This document shows positions 53,072-61,903 of a stretch of DNA of 64,000 bases, in pieces (the stretch's first letter is position 1; each line of letters starts with the position of its first letter). This DNA comes from Streptomyces formicae. Lineage in GTDB: Bacteria > Actinomycetota > Actinomycetes > Streptomycetales > Streptomycetaceae. The stretch spans positions 4,030,001 to 4,094,000 of the forward strand of contig NZ_CP071872.1 in assembly GCF_022647665.1 (NCBI RefSeq), given 5' to 3'. The translations under genes were made by a program, and so were the position numbers. The notes under the pieces were generated by a model, which did no database searches, had not been told where the DNA came from, and saw only the letters and a program-made list of their open reading frames with translations.

Positions 53072-54073
53072 ATGACCACTGCGTCCGTGAACATCGAGGA
53101 GCTCCGCGCTCTGATAGCCGGAGCACTGGAGATCGAACCCGAGGAGGTCACCGACCAGGCGCACTTCACCGACGAACTTGAGATCGACTCGCTGCTGATG
53201 CTCGAGATCTCTACCCGCGTGGAGAACGCGTACAACGTCCCGGAGAACACCGTGGTCATCAGCGGTGCCAGGACCCTCGCCGAACTGCACGCCTTCGTCA
53301 TCTCGAAGCGCGTCGGAGAAACGCCGGCCGACCCGGTCATCCGCCCGAAGCCGCTGAGCGACCCAGCGGCGCGCCTGTTCCTGTTCCACCACGCCGGCGG
53401 CTCACACCTGCTCTACCGAGGCTGGGCGGAACACTTCCCCCAGGACTGGGAACTCTGCCTCCTGGAGGCCCCCGGCCGCGGCCAGCTGCAGACACTCCCG
53501 CTGATCGACGACTGCGACCGGCTGGTCGACTACTTCCACACCGCCATCGCTCCCCTGCTCGACCGGCCCTTCGGGTTCTTCGGCCACAGCCTGGGCGCCC
53601 TCATCGCCTACCAGCTCACCCGCCGACTCCACCACGAGGGGAGCCCGCTCCCCACCTGGCTGGGTGTGTCCGCCTACGGCGCCCCGCGAGTCGAGGCCGG
53701 CACCGACGACCGCCCTCACCTGATGCCCGACGACGAACTGCGCAGCTGGCTGCGGAACATCGGCGGCAGCACACCGCAGCTCCTCGACAACGACGCCGTC
53801 TGGCCCACGTTCGCCCCTGTGTTCCGCAGCGACTTCAAACTCCTGGACACCTGGGCGCCTCCCCACGACCCCAAGCCGCTGCCCGTTCCGCTCTCGGTGT
53901 TCGGGGGCCGCCACGACAAGCTGACCGGCGAGGACCGCCTGCTCTCCTGGCAAGCGTTCACCACGCACTTCCGCGGACTCGAGAGGTACGAGGGCGACCA
54001 CTTCTACGTGATGGACCACCGGCAGCCTCTCGCTGCCGCCATCACGGCCGCGATGCGTTCCGCCGCCGCATGA
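53072..54073 (+). CDS. ACP-thioesterase (type II TE) fusion
   Basis: A 333-residue protein. Residues 1-80 form an ACP (FTDELEIDSLLMLEI with the DSL attachment site). Residues 90-330 form an alpha/beta-hydrolase thioesterase: LFLFHHAGGSHLLY, GHSLGALIAYQL (Ser), GGRHDKLTG (Asp) and YEGDHFYVMD (His). It may release or edit the acyl chain built by the neighbouring KS pair. GGAGCCAGGGGA precedes ATG 53072. It is the last gene of the ligase-KS-CLF-TE run. Confidence 0.88.
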   Translation: MTTASVNIEELRALIAGALEIEPEEVTDQAHFTDELEIDSLLMLEISTRVENAYNVPENTVVISGARTLAELHAFVISKRVGETPADPVIRPKPLSDPAARLFLFHHAGGSHLLYRGWAEHFPQDWELCLLEAPGRGQLQTLPLIDDCDRLVDYFHTAIAPLLDRPFGFFGHSLGALIAYQLTRRLHHEGSPLPTWLGVSAYGAPRVEAGTDDRPHLMPDDELRSWLRNIGGSTPQLLDNDAVWPTFAPVFRSDFKLLDTWAPPHDPKPLPVPLSVFGGRHDKLTGEDRLLSWQAFTTHFRGLERYEGDHFYVMDHRQPLAAAITAAMRSAAA

Positions 54074-54150
54074 GCTCCCTTTCACCACCACGCCACCCGC
54101 TGGGTGATCAATCCCAACGGGGTGCCCACGGAGGGCGCAGTGGCGGGCCC

Positions 54151-54540
54151 TCAGGCGTCGGGATCGACTTCGGGGTGCGTGAACCGCACAGGCCTGCCCA
54201 GCGCCCGGGCGTAGGCGATCTCGGCCCGGGTGCTGTCTCCGATGTATTCGCCGACCACGAGCACCTCATCAGCGAGCCGGATCTTCGACCGGTGCAGTTC
54301 GTCGAGTCGAACCTTCAGCGCCTCAGCCTCGACAGGATCGGACCAAAGCTCGTGCGGCGACTTCAGATCGCAACCCGGCTTGACGACAATCCTCCCGGCC
54401 TTGGTCTCCCGCAGATCGGCCTCAGCCATCTCGGCCATGAAACGAGTGGAGCCGCAGATCACGACGATATCCGGGAGACTCAGCTGCTTCTTCGCGTCGG
54501 CGAGTTTCGCCTCGGGGGTGGTCAGTTGCAGGGATGACAC
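54151..54540 (-). CDS. Nucleoside 2-deoxyribosyltransferase-like protein
   Basis: A 129-residue protein with IVVICGSTRFMAEM, RIRLADEVLVVGEYIGDSTRAE-type elements (seen as ADEVLVVGEYIGDSTRAE) and ALGRPVRF, the fold of small NDT-like or DUF4406 proteins. GTG 54540 is chosen because AGGAGG lies just upstream; longer extensions are shadow sequence. It is convergent with the ACP-thioesterase gene. A second NDT-like protein in the same cluster strengthens the nucleobase theme. Confidence 0.72.
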   Translation of the reverse strand: MSSLQLTTPEAKLADAKKQLSLPDIVVICGSTRFMAEMAEADLRETKAGRIVVKPGCDLKSPHELWSDPVEAEALKVRLDELHRSKIRLADEVLVVGEYIGDSTRAEIAYARALGRPVRFTHPEVDPDA

Positions 54541-55080
54541 TGGTTCCTCCTGGTGGTGCGGCCCGAGGAGAGCCTGCGGAGACGAAAACGAAGGCGTCCG
54601 CGATCGTCTTACCGGCGAACGTCGTGGACACCCTCGGGCCAGCACCCTATGCGACGTGCATCGAGCATCCCGACCTGGCGCCGCGGCGCCCGCTCTGGCT
54701 GGCCAGACGCCACGCCTGAGCGACGCCGAACTGGTCACCCTCGGCCACGAAAGGCCAGTGCCGGTCACTGCGTGCACCGCCTCGAACAGCTGCTCCACGT
54801 GGCGGCAGGCCGCGGTGTCGCACTGGTCGGCCGGTCCCCTGCCGGCAGCTGGTGGCGGTGCCGGATCGGGCTCGGGTACTGCCACAACCCGAACGAGGGA
54901 GGCGCAAGCAGATGACCGCATTGACGGAGCGTTGTCCGCCGGCGACCTTGCGGCGCCGCGCTGCACCCGGCGCGGCCCGCCGCAGCTGGCAGCCGCGGTT
55001 CATGCCCGCGTCCTGATCGACCCGACCACCTGCCGCCCGCTCAGCATCTGAGCACTTCGCTGCGCTTCGACGAGGAGACC
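54541..55080. other. Intergenic region upstream of the kinase gene
   Basis: About 540 bp. Two plus-strand short frames (54534-54719 and ATG 54914 to 55017) have possible ribosome sites, GGAGG in the second case, but no recognisable family. They may be small genes or chance frames in GC-rich DNA. Confidence 0.35.
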
Positions 55081-56181
55081 ATGTCCACCGCATCTCACCA
55101 ACCCGCCGCCAACCCTATCGCCGCGCCTTCCACACCCGGCCGCACCGCGGAGGGGGCACAGATCAAGGCGGTCGCCGACACGCTGGTGCTCGCGTACGGG
55201 ATGCACCCGGTAGACATCACGCGTATCCCGGAGGGCACCGCGACGGACAACTACGCCGTCGTGGACCAGGCGGGCCGACGGCACTTCGCCAAGGTCTACC
55301 GAACTCGGGAGCACTTGGATCTGGAGCGGGCGTCGGTCGAACTGTCCGAGTACTGCGCCGACGGAGGTGTCGCGACCGCGCGGGCAACCCGCACGCGCGA
55401 GCACGAACTCATCGCGACCCAAGGCCCCCTGCCGATGTCCCTGTGGTCGTACGTGCCGCACACCGCGACCGCCGAAGGCGGCCTGAGGGGTGCACGGTGG
55501 GCAGCCGTCGGCACAGCGATGGGCCGCCTCCACAGTCGGCTCGCCGCTCACCCCGCCGCCGCACCCACCCTGAAACCTGGCGCCGCTGTGTGTGACGTGG
55601 CTACCGCACGAGACAGCTATGAGGGTCTGATTCTCGCGTTCCAGAGCAAGCCCAGGCTTGGGGAGTTCGAGGCATGGTCGCTGCACGCAACGCGTGAACG
55701 GCAAGCTCTCTTCAGTGGCGTCGATCGCATCCTTGCTTCGCTTCCACCGCTGACGGTCCAGATCCTGCACGGCGACCTGTCCGGCCCCAACGTCTTGTTT
55801 GAGGACGACAATGCCGCCGCGTTCGTGGACTTCCGACCGCCCACACCCTGGTACCTCGCCTGGGAAATCGCCCGTTTGGGCTGTGACCCCAGCAGCGTGC
55901 TGGCCAACGGTGTGGAGGGCTGGCTCACCGGATACACCGATCTCACCCTGGCCTACCGGGACGCCAACCCCAAGGCGTCCGCGAACGACCTCGTGTCCTC
56001 GCTCCGTGTCGGCTGTGCAGCCGTGCTCTGCTCGACGTTTCCGTTCTCGGCACCAGTGAAGCGTCCGCACATCGTCGATGCCGCACTTGAGTCCTACGGC
56101 AGGGCGCGACACGAGGCCGATCTGCTGCTGCTGGACCAGCTACCTGTCTTGGAGGAGGCCCTGCGTAACACTCTTCGCTGA
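55081..56181 (+). CDS. APH/homoserine-kinase-type phosphotransferase
   Basis: A 366-residue kinase-like protein. The catalytic loop ILHGDLSGPNVLF (HGDxxxxN near residue 230) and the metal-binding AAFVDF are clear. The N-terminal lobe has IPEGTATDNYAVVD and HFAKVYR (likely ATP-binding Lys). The family includes antibiotic O-phosphotransferases. Next to a biosynthetic cluster with exporters, it may confer self-resistance or phosphorylate a pathway intermediate. Confidence 0.85.
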   Translation: MSTASHQPAANPIAAPSTPGRTAEGAQIKAVADTLVLAYGMHPVDITRIPEGTATDNYAVVDQAGRRHFAKVYRTREHLDLERASVELSEYCADGGVATARATRTREHELIATQGPLPMSLWSYVPHTATAEGGLRGARWAAVGTAMGRLHSRLAAHPAAAPTLKPGAAVCDVATARDSYEGLILAFQSKPRLGEFEAWSLHATRERQALFSGVDRILASLPPLTVQILHGDLSGPNVLFEDDNAAAFVDFRPPTPWYLAWEIARLGCDPSSVLANGVEGWLTGYTDLTLAYRDANPKASANDLVSSLRVGCAAVLCSTFPFSAPVKRPHIVDAALESYGRARHEADLLLLDQLPVLEEALRNTLR

Positions 56182-56607
56182 GTTCATGACCCTCATGGCC
56201 AAGCCGCAGGCCCGGCCCTGGCCGACGGCCTCGGCGTCCTGCACCGGGCCTGCACTCCCGCCCAGCAGACCGCCCACCTCGACACGGTCAAGAACACCGC
56301 CGTCCCGGACACCGCGCGGCTGGCCACCGTCGACGGTGACGGCCGGCTGCGCGGCGGCCGCGGTCGGGGTCACCGCGCGACTGGAAGGAGCGGGCCGCGA
56401 TGCTCGTCGACCACGGCGTCGACGGCTCGTCGCGGACGTCGCCCACGGGCACGCGCGGACACCACTGTCGGCGATTCGGCCAACCGCTCTGTTCCACAGA
56501 CCTGTTGCGGGGATTGGGTCCGTGCATTCTCCATACGGCCCCGGCCGCTCTATCTCGGGAAATCCGAAGCGACTCAAACACATCAGTTCGATATCTCGGG
56601 GCGGTCG
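56182..56607. pseudogene. Decayed coding stretch
   Basis: A frame around 56200-56345 reads LADGLGVLHRACTPAQQTA and then VPDTARLATVDGDGRLRGG with good coding character, but has no start or full length. I do not recognise the family. The remaining sequence to 56607 has no supportable gene. Confidence 0.3.
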
Positions 56608-57159
56608 TTGAGCCTCACGACCACGCCGGACGACCGTTTAGGGGGACCCGCCTTGACCTCGGCCGCTACGAACGAACAGCAGGCCACCTCGCCTCCTCCG
56701 CCACCGCCGGCGGAGATCACGTACAGCGGGCAGTACTCCGTCAATCCGCTCTCCGAGGTGTCCTTCCGGCGGATGTGCGCGCAGATCCCGGCCGTCCTGG
56801 GTCGGATCGCCCGGTTGTCCTGGCGGACCGACCGGCGGGCCGTGCAGCTTCTTCTCGGCTGCCAGGCGGTCACGGGCGCCTGCTCAAGGGCCCTGTACCG
56901 GCGCCCGGAGCTGCTGATCCTGGACGAACCCACCTCCCAGATGGACCCGCGCGGCGAGCACCAGATCTTCGAGCAGATCAAGGCCATCGCCGCCGACCGC
57001 ATCACCATCGTGGTCACCCACCGCCTGGAGAACACCAAGATCGCCGACCACATCGTCGTGATGGAGCACGGCCGGATCACCGAACAGGGACGGTACGACG
57101 ACCTCGTCCACGCTGGCGGAACCTTCGCCGAGCTCCTCGAACTTTCCCAGGACCGCTGA
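56608..57159 (+). pseudogene. ABC transporter with large internal deletion
   Basis: This 183-residue frame joins the start of a transmembrane ABC exporter subunit (FRRMCAQIPAVLGRIARLSW, DRRAVQLLLGCQ) directly to the end of its nucleotide-binding domain (LLILDEPTSQMDPRGEHQIF, VVTHRLENTKIADHIVVM). The membrane domain, Walker A and most of the signature region are missing, about 400 residues. The joint is near residue 90. It cannot hydrolyse ATP alone. Start uncertain. Confidence 0.7.
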
Positions 57160-57172
57160 TCACTTTCGCCCC

Positions 57173-57198
57173 CCCTTCCTGCCGCGCGGCAGGAAGGG
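57173..57198. terminator. Perfect 26-bp palindrome, terminator
   Basis: Arms CCCTTCCTGCCGC and its complement without spacer, 13 bp after the ABC remnant stop and just before the next ribosome site. Probable terminator or attenuator. Confidence 0.6.
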
Positions 57199-57215
57199 CA
57201 CCCCAAGGAGGAGCC

Positions 57216-57356
57216 GTGCCCCCATCCCTCGCCGCTGCCGATGGCTGCATCCCCCGTTCCTCGCCCGCTTCGCACCCGACGGCGAGGTGCGCAACGTGGC
57301 GCCGGTACGCCAACGTCGTCGCCCCGGAACTGGAGGGCGGGGGTGAGGCGCAGTGA
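57216..57356 (+). CDS. 46-residue small open frame, coupled to the MFS gene
   Basis: GTG 57216 has AAGGAGGAG at good spacing, and the stop overlaps the MFS start (GTGA). The peptide begins VPPSLAAADGCIPRSSP and contains two Cys and several Ser/Thr. It could be a leader or peptide gene. The alternative frame (LARFAPDGEVRNVAPVRQRR) looks equally coding, so it may instead be a decayed gene. Confidence 0.35.
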   Translation: MPPSLAAADGCIPRSSPASHPTARCATWRRYANVVAPELEGGGEAQ

Positions 57357-58645
57357 CGGTCGCCGCCCGGGCCCCGCAGACCTCCTCGTGGGCGATCCCG
57401 GCCTTCCGGTACCTGCTCGGCAGTGAGGCCGCGAGCCTGTCCGGTTCGGCGGTGAGCACCATCGCCCTGCCCGCGCTGGCTGTCCTGGAGCTCCGCGCCA
57501 CCACCGGGGAAGTGGCGATGCTCGCCTTCCTCGGTCAGCTCCCGAGCACGCTCGCGCTGTGGGCCGGCGCCCTGTCGGACCGGTACCCGAAGCGCCCCCA
57601 GCTCATCGCCGCTGACCTGGCGGCGGCCTCGGCTCTCGCCACCATCCCGGCCGCCGCCCAGGTTGGGGTGCTCACCATCGGCCAGCTGTACGGCGTGACG
57701 CTCGTGCTCAGCGCGGCCAAGGTGGTCCACGACGCCGCGGCCATCAGCCTCCTGCCCGGCATCGTCGCCCCGCACCAACTGCACGACGCCAATGCGAAGC
57801 TCGGCGCGGCGTCCTCGGTGGCCGACAGTGCCGGAAGCAACGCGGGCGCCGCGCTCGTCGGCGCCGTCGGCCCCGCGCGGTCGGTCCTCGCCGATGTCGT
57901 CTCGTTCCTGGTCTCGGCCGTGCTCGTCTGGCGCGTCCGCACGCCCGGGCAGCATGCTCACCCCGCCGAGGGACGCCGCGGACTTGGGCGTGACATCGCC
58001 GCGGGTGTGCGGTACGTGATCGGGCAGCCCACGATCCGCACGGTGATCACTGCCCTCGCCGTGCTCTCCTTCGGCCTGGCGATTATGAACACCTTCTGGG
58101 CGTACTACCTGCTGACGAAGCTCGGCGCCTCCCCGGCCGCGTTCGGGGTGATCATGGGTGTCGGCGGGGCGGGGAGCCTGGCCGGGGCTCTGCTCGCGCC
58201 GAGGATCGCGGCAAGGATCGGCGTCGGTCCGACGATCATCATCGGGTTCGCGGTCAGTCCTCTCGCCCAGGTGCCGCTGCTGCTAGCCGGGCCCGGTCGC
58301 AGCTGGCAGATCGCGCTGGCCGTAACGCTCGCCGTCCAGTTGTTCTGGGCGACGGCGGCCGGGACCAGCCAGAGATCGCTGCGCCAGATCCTGTGCGAAC
58401 CGCGCTTCCAGGGCCGGATGCAGGCGGCCAGCACCACCGTGACCGCCGGAAGCCGCCCTCTGGCCGCCGCGACCGCCGGCGCCCTCGCGGTCCTCCTCGA
58501 CGTACGGACCGTCCTCGCCGTCGGTGCGCTCCTCCAGTTCGTCCCCGTGGCCCTGCTGCTCGCGTCCCCCGTCCGCACCCTGCGTGACATGCCCGCCCTG
58601 CCCGACACCGTGGCCGTGCCGCCCGCCCGAGAAGGAGCATCGTGA
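57353..58645 (+). CDS. MFS exporter
   Basis: A 430-residue protein with about 12 hydrophobic segments of the MFS_3 (enterobactin-exporter-like) type: LLGSEAASLSGSAVSTIALP at TM1 and the loop motif GALSDRYPKR between TM2 and TM3. It probably exports the cluster product. It is coupled to the small frame upstream and overlaps the next methyltransferase gene by 4 bp (GTGA). Confidence 0.9.
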   Translation: MTVAARAPQTSSWAIPAFRYLLGSEAASLSGSAVSTIALPALAVLELRATTGEVAMLAFLGQLPSTLALWAGALSDRYPKRPQLIAADLAAASALATIPAAAQVGVLTIGQLYGVTLVLSAAKVVHDAAAISLLPGIVAPHQLHDANAKLGAASSVADSAGSNAGAALVGAVGPARSVLADVVSFLVSAVLVWRVRTPGQHAHPAEGRRGLGRDIAAGVRYVIGQPTIRTVITALAVLSFGLAIMNTFWAYYLLTKLGASPAAFGVIMGVGGAGSLAGALLAPRIAARIGVGPTIIIGFAVSPLAQVPLLLAGPGRSWQIALAVTLAVQLFWATAAGTSQRSLRQILCEPRFQGRMQAASTTVTAGSRPLAAATAGALAVLLDVRTVLAVGALLQFVPVALLLASPVRTLRDMPALPDTVAVPPAREGAS

Positions 58646-59226
58646 CCACCACCGCGTCCACTGCGAGCGCCGCCTACTGGGAGCCGCTCTGGGCCGACGG
58701 CCGCCAGTACCGGCAGCTGGACGAAGCCGAGCATCGGCTGATGGACGAGCACCTGGGCCCCGGCCGCGCCCGCCCCGCCCTCGACATCGGCAGCGGCGCC
58801 GGCGCCCTGGCCCGCCACCTCCATCACGAGCTCGGGTACCGGACGACCGGCGTCGACTGCTCCCCCAGCGCCATCGCCCTCGCCGCCACCCACGACACCG
58901 GCCCCAGCCCGGCCTGGCGCTGCCTGGATATCACCACCGCCGACCTCACCGCCCTGCCGGACCCTGCCTACGCCGTCATCACCTGCCGCCTGGTCTACCG
59001 GTGGATGGACGACAAGGCCGCCTTCGTCGACTGCGTCCGCCAACTCCTCGCGCCCGGCGGGGCCTTCTGGGTCGTCACCGAGATCACCGGCCGCCGCACG
59101 ACCACCGACCCGGACCTCCAAGGGCTCGGGATCACCCCCGCGGACGCCGAGCTGCTCACGACCGGATGGTCCGTCGTCCGCACCGCCGACCTCGACGTCC
59201 TGCGCTGCTACGCCCTGCGCCCCTGA
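58642..59226 (+). CDS. Class I SAM-dependent methyltransferase
   Basis: A 194-residue methyltransferase with motif I ALDIGSGAGALARHL, motif II TTGVDCSPSAIALA and a later LLAPGGAFWVVTE. Short form with no extra domains. It is coupled to the MFS gene by a GTGA overlap and followed by a second methyltransferase. Substrate unknown. Confidence 0.9.
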   Translation: MTTTASTASAAYWEPLWADGRQYRQLDEAEHRLMDEHLGPGRARPALDIGSGAGALARHLHHELGYRTTGVDCSPSAIALAATHDTGPSPAWRCLDITTADLTALPDPAYAVITCRLVYRWMDDKAAFVDCVRQLLAPGGAFWVVTEITGRRTTTDPDLQGLGITPADAELLTTGWSVVRTADLDVLRCYALRP

Positions 59227-59252
59227 CCACCCCTCTGCTGATGGAGCACCCC

Positions 59253-59951
59253 ATGCCGGACATCGAGGCCCTCAACGCCGATGCCTGGACCGTCTACGGC
59301 CAACGCCAGCTGAACCGTGAGTTCATGCCGCCCGTCCCGGAACAGTTGAACTGGACTCCGTGGGAAGGCGTCGGCCCCGGCGCCGAGATCCTCGATGAGA
59401 TCGCCGGAAAACGCGTGTTGGACATCGGCTCCGGTGCCGGCCACCACGCCGTGCATCTGGCCCGTGCCCACGGCGCTCTCATGACCGCGATCGAGCTGTC
59501 GCCCACTCAGCACGAGCGGGCGATCCAGCACTTCAGCGACGTACGCGGCGTCCGGTTCTTGAAGAGCGACGTCGTTGAACACCTACGCACCGCCGAGCCG
59601 TACGACGCGGCATACGCGATCGGAACCCTCGCGTGCATCGACCCTCACTACCTCCTGCCGGCGCTGGGAGACGGTCTCGGTAGCGGCGCGCGACTGGTCT
59701 TCTCCGCCTTGCACACCAACCTCCATGGGCATGCTCCTTCCTCGGTGGTCGTGCCCCGGCAGGAGATGATCCGCATTCGCGATCAGGAGCCGATCCCGCT
59801 GCAGATGTGGGTGCTTACTCCGCAGCTGTGGGAGGACGTGCTGGTGGACCACGGATTCCGCGTGGAGGCGATCGACCTGCTGCGTGCTCCCACAGCCGAC
59901 AACCCCGTCGTCGTGCAGCTCATCCGCGCCCGCCGAACCTCGCGCGCGTAG
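59253..59951 (+). CDS. Class I SAM-dependent methyltransferase
   Basis: A 232-residue methyltransferase: RVLDIGSGAGHHAVHLARAH (motif I) and TAIELSPTQHERA (motif II), with an N-terminal extension (WTVYGQRQLNREFMPPVPEQ) that may bind substrate. ATG 59253 is preceded by ATGGAG. It is not a copy of the previous methyltransferase; the sequences differ outside motif I. Confidence 0.88.
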   Translation: MPDIEALNADAWTVYGQRQLNREFMPPVPEQLNWTPWEGVGPGAEILDEIAGKRVLDIGSGAGHHAVHLARAHGALMTAIELSPTQHERAIQHFSDVRGVRFLKSDVVEHLRTAEPYDAAYAIGTLACIDPHYLLPALGDGLGSGARLVFSALHTNLHGHAPSSVVVPRQEMIRIRDQEPIPLQMWVLTPQLWEDVLVDHGFRVEAIDLLRAPTADNPVVVQLIRARRTSRA

Positions 59952-60017
59952 GGACCTGCACCAATAGCCATCTGACGAGTTCCTGCCCCTGCACCCCCAC
60001 TCGAACGGAGACCACCC

Positions 60018-60566
60018 TTGACGACTCCCGTCACCAGCCCCGCCGAACTGCGCGAAGCACTCGTGACTCGTCTCATGGACGACGGCCATCTGCGAACTGC
60101 CGAAGTCATCGCCGCCTTCCGGGACACCGAGCGCCACCAGTTCCTCCCCGACACCGACCTGCAGACCGCGTACGACGAGGAAGCAGTGCCCACCAAGCAC
60201 GACGAGACCGGCGAGATGATCTCCTGCATCTCCGCGCCATCGATCGTCGCTACCCAACTGGAGCAGATGGGCGTCCAGCCTGGACACAAGGTCCTGGAAG
60301 CCGGGGCGGCCACCGGCTACAACGCTCGCATGCTCGGGAGCCTCGTGGCTCCCGAAGGCCACGTGTGGACCATGGACGTCGACCAGGACCTCGTCGACAG
60401 CGCCCGTAAGAACCTCTCGCTGGCCAATTCCACGAATGTGACCGTCGTGCTGGGCGACGGCGCTGCCGGCCTTCCCGGAAGCGCGCCCTTCGACCGCATC
60501 CAGTTCACCGTCGGAACCAGCGACATCCCCGTCAAGATCCTCAACCAGCTCACCCCCGGCGGACGC
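60018..60566 (+). pseudogene. PCMT-like methyltransferase, 3' end removed by insertion
   Basis: About 183 residues of an isoaspartyl-methyltransferase-like protein: LVTRLMDDGHLRTAEVIAAF, ISAPSIVATQLEQMGVQPGH, VLEAGAATGYNARML (motif I) and a break at LTPGGRL where the IS5-family end starts. The pattern resembles the methyltransferases of FxLD-type lanthipeptide systems, but no precursor or LanM-type gene is seen. The gene head looks intact; the tail is lost beyond the nested insertions. Confidence 0.75.
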
Positions 60567-60578
60567 CTAGGGCGTGTT

Positions 60579-60911
60579 TTAGAACTCGCTGACCTGCCTG
60601 GTTGGCCGTCCGGGGAAGTCGCGGGCGGCCATCCAGACGGTGAGGTCGCGGGCGAGGTCGTTGATGCTCGTCGCAGTGGTGACCTCGTGCTCGTTGCGCG
60701 TGGTGTCACGGCGGACGATCTCGTAACCGCCTTCGTCCAGGACGGCCACGGAGGCGAACCAGACAGGGTCGTCCTCGTCGGGCTGGACGACCACGAAGGT
60801 GTTGTCTGAGTCGTTGAGTTCGCTGATCAGCACGAACAGCGCGTCCTCGGAGGGGTCGTCGATGCGGTCACCGCTCTCGCTGTCGGCGCCGTAGTACTGA
60901 GCCCCCATCAT
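60579..60911 (-). CDS. Passenger protein inside the IS5-family element
   Basis: A 110-residue acidic protein (MMGAQYYGADSESGDRIDD, later DEDDPVWFASVAVLDEGGYE) lying between the transposase stop and the left end of the element. No family recognised. Its composition recalls small immunity or regulatory proteins, but this is weak. It shares direction with the transposase and may be cotranscribed. Confidence 0.6.
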   Translation of the reverse strand: MMGAQYYGADSESGDRIDDPSEDALFVLISELNDSDNTFVVVQPDEDDPVWFASVAVLDEGGYEIVRRDTTRNEHEVTTATSINDLARDLTVWMAARDFPGRPTRQVSEF

Positions 60912-60979
60912 TGCTTTCCCCTCGCCTGTGCACCTGGGTCGCGGTCAGCATGGCATGAGGGACCGACAGCTCAGAGCGG

Positions 60980-61849
60980 TCACAGCCATTCGCCGATCGC
61001 GGCGATCAGGACCGTGGCCTCGAAGCGGACCGCGAGTTTGTCGAACCGGGTGGCGACCGCCCGGTTGCGCTTGAGCCGGTTGATCCCGCACTCGACCGCG
61101 TGCCGGGCCTTGTAGTCCTCGCGGTCGAAAGCCGGGGGCCGCCCGCCAGCCTTCCCGCGCCGTTTGCGGTTGGCGGCCTGGTCGGCAGGCTCCGGGATCG
61201 TGCACCGGATTCCCCGCTTTCGCAGGTAAGCCCGGTTGGCGCGGGAGGAGTACGCCTTGTCGCCCCGCACTCGCAACGGCCGGACACGGGGACGGCCCGG
61301 TCCGATGCGAGGGACTCGGATACCTTCCAGGACGGCGGCGAACTGAGGACTGTCACCACGCTGACCAGCGGTGACCAGCAAGGACAGCGGCCGTTGGCCT
61401 TGCTCGCAGGCGAGATGAATCTTGGTGGTGAAACCTCCCCGGGACCGGCCCAGGCCGTGGTCGTCGGGCTCGGTGCGGGTTCCGCCGGGCGCTTCCTTCT
61501 GCGCCTGTCCGTCGCGGCAGGCGCCTGCGGCGTGCTGATGGGCCCGGCAGATCGTGGAGTCGACGTTGATCTCCCACGTGATCAGCCCGGCTGCATCCGC
61601 CTGAGCCTGCAGCTGTGTCAGCAGCAAGTGCCAGATCCCGTCGCGCTGCCAGCGGCGGAAGAGTCCGTAGGCCGTCTGCCACGGCCCGTATTCGAGTGGC
61701 AGATCCCGCCACGGAGCACCAGTTCGTACCCGCCACCGGATGCCGTCGATCAGCTTCCGCCGACCCAGCGACCGCCTGCCCACCACCGCCACCGGCAGCA
61801 ACGGCTCCAGCACCGCCCACTGCTCGTCAGAAAGATCCCCTCGCCCCAC
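60980..61849 (-). CDS. IS5-family transposase
   Basis: A 289-residue protein: N-terminal DUF4096-like region (LSDEQWAVLEPLLP, RWRVRTGAPWRDLPLEYGPW) and a DDE core with INVDSTICRAHQHAAG (Asp), LRVRGDKAYSSRANR (Asp) and KARHAVECGINRLKRNR (Glu). Typical of the IS427 branch of IS5. Appears intact. Confidence 0.9.
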   Translation of the reverse strand: MGRGDLSDEQWAVLEPLLPVAVVGRRSLGRRKLIDGIRWRVRTGAPWRDLPLEYGPWQTAYGLFRRWQRDGIWHLLLTQLQAQADAAGLITWEINVDSTICRAHQHAAGACRDGQAQKEAPGGTRTEPDDHGLGRSRGGFTTKIHLACEQGQRPLSLLVTAGQRGDSPQFAAVLEGIRVPRIGPGRPRVRPLRVRGDKAYSSRANRAYLRKRGIRCTIPEPADQAANRKRRGKAGGRPPAFDREDYKARHAVECGINRLKRNRAVATRFDKLAVRFEATVLIAAIGEWL

Positions 61850-61903
61850 CCCGAGATCATCACGGCGCGAGACGAAGGAACGGGCCCACTTCTAAAACAC
61901 GGC

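Noticed and set aside
57353..60566. A complete FxLD-type lanthipeptide cluster
   Set aside because: Only one methyltransferase resembles that system; no precursor with an FxLD motif and no lanthionine synthetase genes are present.
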